A stretch of 64,000 nucleotides of DNA from Luffa acutangula (taxonomy: Eukaryota > Streptophyta > Magnoliopsida > Cucurbitales > Cucurbitaceae): positions 56,416,958-56,480,957 of the forward strand of contig CM072088.1 in NCBI GenBank assembly GCA_036850905.1. The letters are read 5' to 3'. Below are positions 23,361 through 34,538 of the stretch, piece after piece (the stretch's first letter is position 1; each line of letters begins with the position of its first letter). A program made the position numbers and the translations under genes. A model generated the notes under the pieces. It was not told where the DNA came from. It ran no database searches and saw only the letters and a list, made by a program, of their open reading frames with translations.

Positions 23361-25382
23361 TGAAGGAATTGAATCCTTAAGCGGAAGCGAATTGAATCGA
23401 GCGTGATTTAATTTCAATTAAAGAAAATCGATACGTTGGACAAAATTAGAAACTTATTTTTTAAACTAGATTAAGCATGCAATTACAAATCTAAACGATT
23501 TAGAATTTTAGGAACTTACTTGTTGAAGACCGTTCTTCACAGCACTATGCTCCTCAACGAACACTTCGTCACGATCTCTTGAACACAACCATCAAAGAGC
23601 ACCCGCTATCCTCTGAATTCATGAGGCTTGGATTGTGGGATCCAATCTTGAAATTGGGAATGGAAAAATTACAGCCAACCTTGCTGTATTTTTCTTTTTG
23701 GGATGAGAGAATTTTTGAGAGAGAGAGAGTTATTCCCCTCTCTATGCCAAAAAGGTCAGAATGAATCTTAGAGCCCTCCAACCCCTCACTGATGCGTGGG
23801 AATAAGGGAAGTTAACTTCCCTACGCGATCTCCACCGTTGATCATAATCAACGTGATCCAGGCCGTTAAATTAAATAACTAATTATCTAATTATTTATAA
23901 TTAATTTAATTAAACCAATTTTAATTAAATCAATTATAATATAAAGTTTTAACTCAATTAAATCATATTCAATTGAATTAAACAGGTCATCCAATTAATT
24001 CTTAATTAATTGTTCCCACATTAATTAAATATCAAATATTTAATTAATTTCACATTTGAATCATATTCAAATGAATCTCTCTCATTTTAACCTATTGTTT
24101 TAATGTGCATCTAATTCATATTTAATATTTGAACTCTTTCAAATATTTAATTCTCTCATTAATTAATTTTGAATCATATCCAAAATTAATTTATAATATA
24201 AAGTTTAATTCATTAATTAAACTTATATTATAATGTATCTTTATACATTATTTTAATTGTATCAAATACAATAAACTTCCCTTAACGAATTTGAACACAC
24301 TTCAAATTCTATTCAAGACTATTTAACCTCAGAACCCTTTACGAGTTAGCAGGTGGACCTAATGGACCTACAGATCAGAAGCTCCAACGATACGAGATTA
24401 ATTGGCTAAACTCATTAACCAAATTAGTCAACATTCGTTAACTGTGGGTCACTCCACTAAAGACCCACAGCTGCACTCTTCTCACTGTAGAATATTTTTT
24501 GTGTCCACGGATATCGACCAATAACAGTAAGTCAATCCTTCACGAGTGTTCGTAACACCAGCTGGGTCAAATTATCGTTTTATCCCTGGGTTACCTCTAG
24601 ATCCTTAAGTACCACTGATTCCTCTAATGAACAATTTGTTTATGATCCAATCAATAAACAGCAGTTCCTCTCGGGCCAGGAGAGGATGGGCGCCCTTGTT
24701 CAAGACCCAGAATCAGCCCTTAAGGGAACACACATCTGCTTACCCCAATAGGGGAAGGAGTGAATTCCATCTTGTATTGTCATGTCCCCAACCCCCCACT
24801 CGGTCTTGTCCCCAAGAAGGTAGGCTTATTGAGTCGGCGTGCTGGCCACTCTCACCCATACTAATCAAAGGACAATCCCTCGTGAGAAGGAGTTCATGAC
24901 ACACTCAGGATTAAGATTGAGTTACCTAGGTCATCCTATTGAAACAGTAACCTAACTAGTTAACGGTGTTACATCTAGTGGTTTACTATTTCGTGGTCCG
25001 GTCTTATGCAAACACATTGCATAGGATACCCTCGCTCGCATGTCTCCTACATGGACGCCTTGGATCAATACGTCTGTATCGAATACAAAGCGAGTCGTAT
25101 CACATAGTGTTACCAGGATAAGGTACCCAGCCTTATCCCTGTACTATAGACCTTTTAGGTTGTTACTTGAACACTGATCCCCGTATACCCCCACATACTA
25201 GTTCAAGTCTCATGTAAACAACCTTGGATCTTAGTTTATTGGATTTGAGTCATATTGTGCAATTCTAGACTTAATATGCCAATAACACTTTATTGCATAA
25301 ACCTCAATAACACTTTATTGATACAAGTGTATAATTTGTTAATCATTCACAATCTACAAGTTTTAGGACATAAAACCCAACA
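23361..25382 (-). mobile_element. Solo LTR, LTR-A family, near full length
   Basis: 2022 bp flanked by AGATG on both sides (23356-23360 and 25383-25387). On the minus strand it opens TGTTGGGTTTTATGTCC and ends GGATTCAATTCCTTCA. With no internal region, this is a solo LTR, normally left by recombination between the two LTRs of one element. It is the reference for the truncated copies at 13217, 21582 and 34534. Confidence 0.85.
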
Positions 25383-25387
25383 AGATG

Positions 25388-25829
25388 GACATGTATATTG
25401 TGATTTGTACATAGGGATTTTCGGTGTAATTGTTTTTCATTTTGTTAATCCTTAATTTCCGATCAATATTTTCTTATGTAATTTTACTTTTTTATTTTAG
25501 CTCTTATGGTTTTATATACACCATGTTTTAGTTCTAAATTACCTATTTTATTTACCATTTTTCTCTTGCAAGCTATTATTAGAACTTGCTTACCATTTCG
25601 CAAGGTTAACGCATGGCACTGCTCTTTTTCTCTTGGTGCTTCAGTATTACTTGACCGTGTCGAAATTTCTCGCCGACGACATGAAGAAGACCTCCAGAAC
25701 GTAATCGACTTGTCCTCTGACACTGGATCGCAGTCTTCTGAGCAACCACAAGTCGAAATGGAAGAACGAAAGGAACACATGACACATGGCGAGCTGATGA
25801 TTTAAAAACAAAGAGGAATCGTTGATTGA
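25388..25829. other. Unassigned spacer
   Basis: Overlapping short frames on both strands and no recognised motif. It separates the solo LTR from the start of integrase-like sequence of the gypsy relic. Confidence 0.3.
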
Positions 25830-26820
25830 CCCGTGACTCACTGGTTGCCTCGGGACTGGTGCAAACCTTTGACACCAATCACAAGTTTTCATAAAACTTT
25901 TGACATCTTGTAACATTGTTGGCCATAGGGGTAAGCATATAAGACTGAAAAACCAAGCCGACCGACTGAAACTGACCGAACCGATGTCGGTCGGTCGATT
26001 TTTTAGATGTGTCGGTCGGAGTAAAAAAACCGACCGACTTCATGTTAATATAAAAAAAAGTAAATGCAAACCTGCTGGCTGCTGCACCTACATGCAAGTT
26101 GTCCAGTCCAACCATCAATGTTAATGTCATAGCCCATAGGTAATGATTACCTATATAGGTAATCATTACCTTTTTTAAAAAAAATATATATATTTTTTTT
26201 TTATCTTCATTCAAACTTCTTTCTCTTTCTCAAACTCTCCTTCATTTTCATTTTTCAGATTCCCTCTACCGTTGGAGACTTGGAGTTCTTCCCACTCTCT
26301 TTCTCTTCTTCTCCCTCTCATTTCATTCCCTCTCATTTTCTTTTTATCTTGCCGGAGTTCTTCACCGTCTCTTTGCCGAAGCTTTTTCTCTTCATCGCCA
26401 CGAACCATCTCTTTGCTGGAGCTTTTCCTCTTCGTTGCCACTCTCTTTGTCGGAGCACTTCGCCGCCACGATTCCACTCGTTCTCTTTTCTTTTTTCATA
26501 GCCCACCAATTTTCTTTTCTTTTCTCAGCTCAGACGAAGGCGAACGTTCAAAACAAACCGAAGTTTGCTTATGATTTGTCGTTCGGTTCTAGAAACACCT
26601 CTGAAACCGACTACCACCGATCGAACAAAATCGACATGTCAGTGGTCGGCGTCGGTTTGAGCCCAAAACCGACGCCGACCGACCGATGATCACCCCTAGT
26701 TGGCCAGAAGTAGCCTTGTCTGACCATCTTATGACATAAAGACCTTGCCCCTAAATGACTACCACACACACCTTCATGTATTTCTCTCATCATGTATTCT
26801 GCTTCTCTTGGTGTGGCATC
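25830..26820 (-). pseudogene. Tat-like integrase zinc-binding domain, split by a MITE
   Basis: The right half encodes EGVCGSHLGARSLCHKMVRQ and GYFWPT (His residues; about 26707-26793). The left half encodes LQDVKSFMKTCDWCQRFA (Cys pair; about 25865-25916). Together these are the H-H-C-C module that starts retroviral-type integrases. The catalytic core that should follow is missing. Confidence 0.85.
25926..26698. mobile_element. GGTCGG-type MITE, copy 2, intact with 8-bp TSD
   Basis: 773 bp beginning TAGGGGTAAGCAT and ending GATCACCCCTA, flanked by perfect direct repeats GTTGGCCA (25918-25925 and 26699-26706). An 8-bp duplication and a TAGGGGTGAGCA-like tip suggest the hAT superfamily. A perfect palindromic pair of TAATGATTACC motifs lies near 26142-26172. 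It splits the integrase zinc-binding domain of the gypsy relic. Confidence 0.9.
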
Positions 26821-27104
26821 GAGTAACCTCGTTTATACAACTTGCCCTCTCTTAGTACATAGTGTGATGCTTGCCTCTGTAACCTATTGGCTTCAGCTCT
26901 GTCTGTAAGTAGATCCTCTTTCTCTAGATACTTCACCAATGGATCCATCCATGAGCCCCCTCCTCGACTATGGAATGCTCAACTTCAATTTCCTCATCCT
27001 CGACCTCAGTATGGTCGGCCTCGGCCACAGGGGTTTCGGCTTCTACCTTGGCTTGACCTCCTAGGGAAACCTTTTCATCTACCTCTATTGCCTTTTTTTT
27101 CCAC

Positions 27105-27600
27105 ATACCGTTGATTTGAACAAAACTTCAACTTGGATTGTTCTATTGAGTTCTGTTTCGTAAGTTGTTGCCAAACGAGCTAACGATTCAACATTAGCAT
27201 TTTGGGATTTCGGGATTTACCTAACCTCACACTTTTTGAACTTGGCTAGTAGCTCTTTAGCTTTGGACAAATATTCAACCATCCTCTGCTCTTTAGCTTG
27301 ATACTGGGTTGTCACTTGCTTCATAATTAACTATGAATCACTTTGAACCACAAAATTTGAAATCCTAATTTCCCTGGCTAAGTTCAATCCTGCAAGAAGA
27401 GCTTCATATTCTACTTCATTTTTTTAGGCTCTAAAATTGAACCTCAAAGCATGCTCAAGTCTCTTGCCCTTTGGGGATTCTAACAATATTCCTGCACCAC
27501 ATCCTCTTGTGTTAAAGGATCTGTCGACAAAAAGGGTCTAGGTCTGGCTTGGTTCCTCCAAATCCAAGAAATTGATCTTAGTTTCAATCCAGCTCTGCTC
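27105..27600 (-). pseudogene. Second (archaeal-type) RNase H of the Tat-like element
   Basis: Reading minus from about 27530 gives GCGAGILLESPKGKRLEHAL, then NEVEYEALLAGLNLAREI and a VVQSDS block with LIMKQV. This is the extra RNase H found between the normal RNase H and integrase in Tat-lineage elements. At least two in-frame stops are present, and the start of the domain is damaged. Confidence 0.82.
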
Positions 27601-27609
27601 GGCCTCAAC

Positions 27610-28030
27610 CTAGTCTGCCTCGACCTCGGCCTTGGCAGGTGTCAGCTCTGCCACGAAGTCTACAATTGTCTGTCCTTTGATTGGCGTCTTCAGTTTGTAG
27701 TGGATGTCATATTCACTCAACTTGATTGCCCACTTCATGAGACGCCATGACGTTTCGGGTTTCTGTAGTGCTTGCCTAAGGGGAAAATTAGTCAGAACTG
27801 TGATTTTATGGGCTTGAAAATATGGATGCAGCCTCCTGGCTGATGTGACTAGTGCGAGGGTAAGCTTTTCGACTTGGGGATATCTTGTCTCTACTCCAAC
27901 CATAGTCTTACTCGTATAGTACACCGGTCGCTGAAAGTTACCTTCTTCCTCTATCAATGTTGAACTGACAGTTGTTTCTGAAGTTGCCAAATAGAGCAAC
28001 AGTTCGTCCCTTGGTTGGGGCTTAGCTAAA
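27610..28030 (-). pseudogene. First RNase H of the Tat-like element
   Basis: A 129-codon open stretch with YLATSETTVSSTLIEEE, VYYTSKTM, TRYPQVEKLTLALV and ITVLTNFPLRQ is the usual retroelement RNase H after RT. The normal first catalytic Asp region (YLA/V-S segment) is weak, as is common in this group. The domain continues across the inserted block at 28036-29910. Confidence 0.85.
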
Positions 28031-28035
28031 AGCGG

Positions 28036-29910
28036 ATGATATGAACTGAGGTGTCTTAATCAAGCTACAAGAACCCAAAATGATTACAAACTTTAAATGT
28101 TGTTGATTGGAAGATGAATCTCGGATTTAATGAATTATTATGGTGAAAAGTTGCATCCTTTCAAGATTCACAAAGACACCTATTCAACCAAAAGACACAA
28201 TGAATCTAAAATTCATATTCATGTATTATGTATCTAGTGAATTCATGAATTTGTATTTATGAAGGTTCATGCATGGATTTGAAAAGTTAGGGGTTGAATT
28301 TAGACCACATAGATGAAGGGTTTTGTCCTTTCATGGTGTCTTTTCATTTAGTATAAATAGGGATGTAATTTGTCATTTGAAAACAAGTTGAAGATTATGA
28401 ATTAAAAAGCTTTTTCTTATTACACCCTTTGGTGTTGTCTTTTCTTTCAAATCTTGTTTTAGATTTGATGTTAAAATCGATTCATTGGATTAGTCTTGAT
28501 CAAGCTAATTCTGGAGTGAGTTGTCTTAGGATCTTTGAGTGACCATCATAGATTCTAAGTTTGATCTAAGAGTGATTCATCTTCTAACTAAACTCTTGGT
28601 TGGAATCATTCAGTAAGTTTGTCTTATTTGTGTCCGTTTACAAGGATCCTAAAAGGACCTTGATAACTGCCCAAAAGGTAGTTATTTAGGCCTCATTTCT
28701 ATATTGGTTTGTGTGTCTTTTGTGCTTAATAGGATTGGTTTTAGATAGATATTATGTGTTTTAACCCATTTGGAAGAATGGAAGCTTTGGAAATCATTTT
28801 GTGTAGAATCTGTTGCTGGGCGACTTGAGGGAGCAAATTCTGTGCTGCAGCAAAACTGGGAGCAGAACTGCCACATCACAGCTCGATAGCCAACTTCATG
28901 AACCGACTTCTGTTGAGTTATTCTCGGGATAAAGGAGCAAGGAGAGCCCTACACGTGTCCAGGTTGACCTAATTCAAGCCTCTTATCCTTCTATAAAAGG
29001 AAGTAGCCGTCCAAGTCAAATTCATTCCACTTTTGGGAGAAGACATTCCATTCTTGGAAAGTTCCTTCCATCTTTGGGAGCCGAATAGTGAAGAGAGATT
29101 GGAGACCACCTAGAAGACCATCATTGCAAGCTGATCGAGGAGATTAACATTTCCCTTAATTATCTTGTAATTATGGACATGCCTACTCAGATTGTAGCGT
29201 GCGTCTCCATGCATATTATGAACTAAGTAGCTTAGGCGTTGGTTAGGAACTATGTGATTGTCGTGCTTAACTCTAATAATATATTGATTATTGCATCTTG
29301 GTTAATTGTTGTGCTCATTTATATTTTATGCCTGCCTGGCTAGCCGGTGTGAATACCTCTCTCTAGTTTCAGGGATGATTTAGAGAGTGTGTGGCGGTTA
29401 ATCACACTACGATCATTGTGTATTGGTGAACGCCAGTGACTGAGCTAGGGATAACCAGTTGCCTAGTGCTTGATCGGTCGCACTTAATTGGGGTTGAAAC
29501 ACATTCCAAAAAATCCAGAGTTCTGGGAGGAATCCGCTAATAATACTGCGAGAGTTTGCATGATCAATAATATTGCTAGAGCATCTTTTTAAACAATTAC
29601 TAAAACCTGACCAGCGTCTGTTTCTAATCTGTCTGCCTATTTGTTTATTCTTTGTTTTGTCATTTATTTTGCTTCAGCATTATTCCTATAAAAACTAATC
29701 ATTTTTACCTTCTTTGAAACCATTAGAGAGTTACACAAAATAGATAAAGTGGAAGCTAATTCAGGCCTTGGATTGATAATACTTATTACTTGCTGCGAAC
29801 TGTATATACTTGCACAGAGTTCTAGGGTACTTTTAGATCACAATTTTACTCACTCTAGGAACCCAACAGACCTCTAGCTTTGTAAACTTAAAGCATATTG
29901 GGCGCTTATC
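28036..29910. mobile_element. 1.9-kb insertion with AGCGG target duplication
   Basis: Flanked by AGCGG at 28031-28035 and 29911-29915. Removing the block and one AGCGG restores the continuous RT-to-RNase H reading of the gypsy relic. The ends are A-TGATATG... and ...GCTTATC; read on the minus strand it approximates a TGATAAGCGCCC...CATATCA LTR. A TATA-like sequence, CTATAAAAGG, lies at about 28991. No coding sequence. Most likely a solo LTR. Confidence 0.75.
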
Positions 29911-29915
29911 AGCGG

Positions 29916-31100
29916 GGTAGAACCCAGGTACGCTTTCAATTCCTTGAAGGCTTTCTCACATTCTGCAGTTCACTCAAATCGCAATCTTTGTTTCAAAATT
30001 TTAAAGAAAGACAAACATTTATCTGTAGCCTTACTAACAAACCTGTTTAGTGCTGCAACGTTTCCATTTAAACTTTGAAGTTGCTTGAGATTGGATGGGG
30101 AGGACATTTCTAGGAACACCCTTATCTTATCTGGGTTAGCTTCTATCCCCCTCTGGTGCACCATAAATCCCAAGAACTTCCCCGAAGTTACTCCAAAAGC
30201 ACACTTACTCGGATTCAATTTCATTCGATACTTTTGCAGTATTTGAAATGCTTCGCTGAGATCAAACTCATGACAATAGGATTTCACATTTTTCACCAAC
30301 ATGTCATCCACGTAAACCTACATGTTCTTTCCCAATAACGGAGTAAACATTTGGTTTACCATTCTTTGGTACGTAGCTCCTGCGTTCTTCAGTCCATATG
30401 GCATTACCCTATAGCAATACAACCGTCTATTGGTAATGAAGGAAGTTTTCTCCTGGTCAGGCCCATACATCTTGATCTGGTTGTAACCCGAATAGGCGCC
30501 CATGAAAATCAACATCTCATGCCCAACTGTTGCATCCACCAACTGATAGATCATTGACAAGGGATAACTATCTTTGGGGCAGACCTTATTCAAATGGGTA
30601 AAATCAATGCACATTCGCCATTTATCGTTTGATTTCTTCACTAGTACCACATTAGATAACCATTGGGGGGTAATGGACTTCTCTAACTTTGAGTAGGTCT
30701 TCTACTTGTCCAGCTATGATCTCATTCCTCTTTAGATTGAATGCTCATCATTTTTGTCTTACTGGCTTAAAGTCTCTATCAGTATTCAGTCGGTGCACCA
30801 TGATTTCAGGATCAATCCCTCGCATATCTTCATGTGACCATGCAAACAAATCTGTGTTGGCTCTTAGGAACCTTATCAACTTCTCTCTTTGCTCAGCCCC
30901 CAGTTTGGTGCCAATACTCACTCTTCTTTCCTCAGTCATCAACGACACTGATTCTAATTCTTCTGCATGTTGCCCTCTCAAATTGCCTTCGACATGGTCG
31001 AGGCTAGGGTCGACCTCTTTTCGACTGCTTAGGCCGTGGTCAACCTTTTCCTTCACTGGGTCGCCCTCGGTCTGTCCCTTCTTTTCCTATGCGCATCCAA
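29916..31100 (-). pseudogene. Tat-like reverse transcriptase and upstream linker
   Basis: The linker at 31056-30748 includes RFLRANTDLFAWSHEDMRGI and HRLNTDRDFKPVRQK. RT at 30650-30318 has MVLVKKSNDKWRMCIDFTHL, NKVCPKDSYPL, GAYSGYNQIKM and RVMPYGLKNAGATYQRMVN. The YVDD box reads VYVDDMLVK across a stop at about 30318. The connection continues to FLGFMVHQRGIEANPDKI. The frame is broken between linker and RT and again at the active-site box. Confidence 0.9.
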
Positions 31101-31195
31101 AAACTCCCACAAATCCCTGCATCGTCTCACTCAAAAAACCACAATTGATATACAATTTTCACTGGCAAGTCGTCTTCCCCACAGACGGCGCCAAC

Positions 31196-31688
31196 TGTTG
31201 ATGCCAAAATCCGGACAGAAGACTCACTTGACCTTCACATGACACCGACAGTAAATTTGTAGAAGTTGAGGAAGACATGACCTGCAAACCAGCAAAAACT
31301 ACACATAGGTGTGGTGCTTGCCACACCTACTCCGATGCTTAAGTCAATCAAATAGGAAGTTAAGAGTGACAAGAATGAAGGTTTCTAACCCTTCTCCAGA
31401 CGTGAAGAAGGGTATTTATATTTGGGTTAGCATAGTAGGGTTTTTAGGCGTGGGAAGACAATTTGGGCTGAACCGAAGCAGCCAAAGGACTCCAGGGACC
31501 GAGCGGAGGGGAGGAGACTCGGTCCGCACAAGCGGGTTGAGGGTCGACCTCGGCCTTGGGTCGAAGGCGACCACGAGCCTTGGCCTAACCTTATGGCCTA
31601 TTTCCCCTTCAGGGTCCATTTCCTGGTTGTGTCGTGTTGCCCTCGTCCACTCCTTGAATTTTGGAATGGTCCAGAATTACCTATAACA
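31196..31688 (-). repeat. 5' LTR of the Tat-like element
   Basis: About 493 bp. On the minus strand it runs TGTTATAGG... to ...GGCATCAACA and abuts the TGGCGCC primer site. Confidence 0.7.
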
Positions 31689-31709
31689 TCGTCCATATTC
31701 AGAAAAAAA

Positions 31710-32385
31710 GGGTCGGTTGCAAATATAGCAAACCGGCCCAAAATAATTGCAGATTTAGCGGCCCGCGAAACATTTTGCAAAAATGGCAAATTTTCAAGGT
31801 CTGGAACGTGAATTTACTCAAATACCCTTTTTAACTGATAGAATTCTATAAGTGAACTGATAGAATTCTATCGGTGATAGAATCAGCCGATAGAATTCTA
31901 TCATGTCTATCACCGATAGAATTCTATCATTTCTATCGTTGATAGAACTCTATCACTGATAGATAGATTCTATCACTAGAGTAACAGAATTCTATCCTAT
32001 AGAATTCTATTGCCGATAAATAGATTCTATCATTATCACTATAGTAACAAAATTCTATCGGATAGAATTCTACCGCTGATAGATAGATTATATCACTTGA
32101 GTAACAAAATTCTATCAGATAGAACTCTATCACTGATAGATAGATTCTATCACTAGAGTAACAGAATTCTATCGCTGATAGAACTCTATCACTGATAGAA
32201 AGACTTTCTATCCGTGATAGAAGATTTCTATCAATAAATAAAAAAATTAAAAAAAAAAACTGACGAGGAAGAAGAGATGTGCGCGCCAATCGCAGGGGTA
32301 ATTTAGGAATATAAAAAAATAGTTAAAAAATTTTGCCATATTTGCAAATATTTTTAAAAATTGCTATATTTGCCATTATTTACCC
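31710..32385. mobile_element. MITE with GCAAATATAGCAA ends and palindromic minisatellite
   Basis: The left end GGGTCGGTTGCAAATATAGC and the right end, reversed, GGGTAAATAATGGCAAATAT share the GCAAATATAGCAA core in inverted orientation. It resembles Mutator-like MITEs. No target duplication is visible. Its centre is the GATAGAATTCTATC array. Confidence 0.65.
31836..32233. repeat. GATAGAATTCTATC palindromic minisatellite
   Basis: About 400 bp of repeated TGATAGAATTCTATC and CACTGATAGATAGATTCTAT units, many of them self-complementary around an EcoRI-like GAATTC. Longer units of about 60-70 bp ending GAGTAACA(A/G)AATTCTATC recur at least three times. Confidence 0.9.
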
Positions 32386-32424
32386 TCATGTTGCCACCCA
32401 TTACAATTAACAAAAAAAAAAACG

Positions 32425-32526
32425 ACAAAAATCCATCTTTAATCCCGTAAAACTTGTGATTACAAGCATGAAACAGGAGATTGATGAACAATGAGGACTT
32501 TTACAATGAATTCGATGTCAAAGTCG
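32425..32526. repeat. About 100-bp direct repeat, left copy
   Basis: Roughly 80 percent alike, by eye, to 32758-32859, sharing AACTTGTGATTACAA and CAATGAGGACTTT. The SINE lies between the two copies. Confidence 0.7.
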
Positions 32527-32590
32527 TCGATTTTAGCCCTACATTCCTAGCTTTTTAAAAGGTGTATCTAAAAACAACATTCTCGACAAA

Positions 32591-32684
32591 GCGAGCTTAG
32601 CTCAGCGGTAATTGGCATGTACCCTCGACCATGAGGTCAGAAGTTCAAATCTCCTCACCCCAAATGTTGATGTACTAAAAAAAA
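32591..32684 (+). mobile_element. tRNA-derived SINE
   Basis: The start GCGAGCTTAGCTCAGCGGTA contains an RNA polymerase III A box, and AAGTTCAAATCTC at 32641-32653 is a B box, at tRNA spacing. It ends with GTACTAAAAAAAA. It is not a tRNA gene because the acceptor stem does not pair and there is no good anticodon arm. Confidence 0.75.
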
Positions 32685-32757
32685 CACAATATTTTCTCTT
32701 CAAATCAGAGTCAACCCTCCACACTTCTTCTTTTTGTTGTCCATATAGAAAAACACA

Positions 32758-32859
32758 ACAAAATTTCGTCTTTGATTTTGCAGAACTTGTGATTACAAAC
32801 ACCAAACACGATATTGATGAGCAATGAGGACTTTATGATGCATTTGATGCCAAAGTTGA
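32758..32859. repeat. About 100-bp direct repeat, right copy
   Basis: Partner of 32425-32526. Confidence 0.7.
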
Positions 32860-33499
32860 TAAAGCGTTGTAGGTTCATGGTCGGCGTGGAGTTGATTGCC
32901 TTGGTCGATACATGCCGAAGATGGTGATAAGATATAAACTGTAATTGGTAGATTATTGCAATATGTTACTTTATTTGGACATTCTAATGAAGAATTCAAG
33001 ATCAAAGTTCTCCACAGGTTATTCCTCCCGACATGGATTTCAACAATGTTGTAGTTATAAATTTATAATAATATAGGTTAATTTATGACTATAGGTCAAA
33101 ACTATGATGTCAATACTTGTGTTTATTTGCCTTCTATTGTATAAATTCTCAATTTTCTGAATAATATGTAGTAAAAAATTAACAAACATAGATCATCATG
33201 CTAGATATGAAAATTTTGATGTTTATGAGAACAAATTAGATATGTTAACTTAGGTTAGAAAATTATTCGGATTTGGAAATCAAGGTTTTTTTTTTTAAAA
33301 AAAAAAAAAATTAAAATCACAGATTCTATTAAAATATAGTAATTCCATTGTATCAGTTATATATTTTTTTTATCAAAGGTATTTTTGTAACTTAATAATT
33401 TGGATTTATTAATAGATAATTTTAGTTTGACCATTTATTCAAAAATAAAATAAAATAAACCAGTTTGTCATTTTTCAAAATAAGCTTTTAAATACGACC
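32860..33499. other. AT-rich spacer, no gene
   Basis: No frame of note. Poly-A/T runs at about 33285-33310. Confidence 0.4.
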
Positions 33500-33830
33500 A
33501 TTTTTGCCATTATCCATTAAAAAAATGGGTGGCAAATTGGACCAAATTAATAATAAATATAGTACAATGTAAAAAAAATTGCAAATATAGCAAAATCTAT
33601 CCAAGTATATTAGTGATAGATAGACTCTGATTAATTAGAACCTATTTGATAGATTTCGATTAACAGAGTTTATTAGCGATAGAATCTATCGATGACTATC
33701 GCTAGATTTTGAGATAGACATGATATACTTTGAATAATTAGAGTCAACATCAATTTTTTGGTCTTGTACAATTAATTTTGCTATATTTATAATTAGTTTG
33801 CAACTGTGTTATATTTACTCTTGATTTCGT
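33500..33830. mobile_element. Decayed relative of the GATAG-type MITE
   Basis: Contains TTGCAAATATAGCAAAA near 33580 and, inside, GATAGA/TCTATC phrases (33615-33715) like those of 31710-32385, then TTTGCTATATTTATAATTAG near the right end. Much more decayed than the first copy. Confidence 0.5.
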
Positions 33831-34019
33831 CCCATTTGCGATCTCTACAAAGAAGAAGAAGAAGGAAAAAAAAAAAAAAAAACTTTTCCTTGGGCGTCTT
33901 TGACAAGGTTTTTCAGCCAAGCTTGCTCGTCTCCCAAAGGAGCTTTAATACGCTTTCGCTTTCTATTACGAGGCCCTCAAAATCTCTCCAGATGACCTTT
34001 CGTTGCGATCGTGATTGAC

Positions 34020-34538
34020 ATGGACAGAATCAGCCTTCTTTCAGACTCTCTTCTTCATCACATTCTCTCCTTCTTAAACATAAAATCAGTTGTCCAGACT
34101 TGCGTTCTATCAAAACGCTGGAAGACCCTTTGGACTCATATCCCCACTCTCAACTTTGATTTTGACTCCTACCCATTTGAAGACTCAACTGGAAATGGTC
34201 CCTATTCGAAATATTCTTCCATTAAGCGCTTCATCTTCAGGGTTTTTTCCGAACATCGCTGCGAATCCATTAAAAAGTTGAGTTACTCTTCCTCAATCCA
34301 CACTGAGGAAGCGGTTTTAGTGGTAGAATTGTTGATATGCTATACACGACACCACCCGGTTCAAGAACTTTGTATCAATACCTTCAATACTGTTTACTTC
34401 GACTGGCCATTGGATTTACTAAAATGTTATTCTTCGCTGACTGTGCTGAAGATGACATGTGGTTTTCTAGATGACTGGGTCTTCGAAGAGTTGCTTTTAT
34501 CATTCTTGAGAATTTTAGAGATTGGATATGAATTTTAG
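34020..34538 (+). pseudogene. F-box protein gene, truncated copy
   Basis: The first ATG in the frame is at 34020 (the in-frame codon at 34011 is GTG). The N-terminal F-box, residues about 1-42 (RISLLSDSLLHHILSFLNIK then VVQTCVLSKRWKTLWTHIP), is of the plant F-box/LRR type that links substrates to SCF ubiquitin ligases through SKP1. DNA from 33975 to 34533 is identical to 42003-42561. At 34534 the homology stops abruptly at LTR-A sequence, giving a premature stop after about 172 residues. The LRR region is lost. Confidence 0.85.

Larger units (their letters stand above)
25830..31688 (-). mobile_element. Ty3/gypsy relic, Tat-like lineage
   Basis: Minus-strand order: 5' LTR (31688-31196), primer site (about 31195-31178) complementary to a tRNA-Arg type end (TTGGCGCCGTCTGTGGGG), pre-RT linker, reverse transcriptase, RNase H, a second RNase H, integrase zinc-binding domain. 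The extra RNase H and the Arg-type primer site are features of plant Tat elements. Gag and protease are absent: the primer site runs within about 120 bp into the linker before RT. The integrase catalytic core and 3' LTR are also gone. It is interrupted at 28036-29910 and 25926-26698. Confidence 0.88.

Noticed and set aside
31836..32233. CRISPR-like array
   Set aside because: The repeats are overlapping palindromes without uniform spacers, inside a MITE in a plant genome.
32591..32665. tRNA gene
   Set aside because: A and B boxes are present but the acceptor and anticodon stems do not pair, and a second diverged copy with an A tail exists (41172-41265), so it is a SINE.
34011..34019. Start of the F-box frame at 34011 (and 42039)
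   Set aside because: The codon there is GTG; the first ATG is 9 bases downstream at 34020 and 42048.
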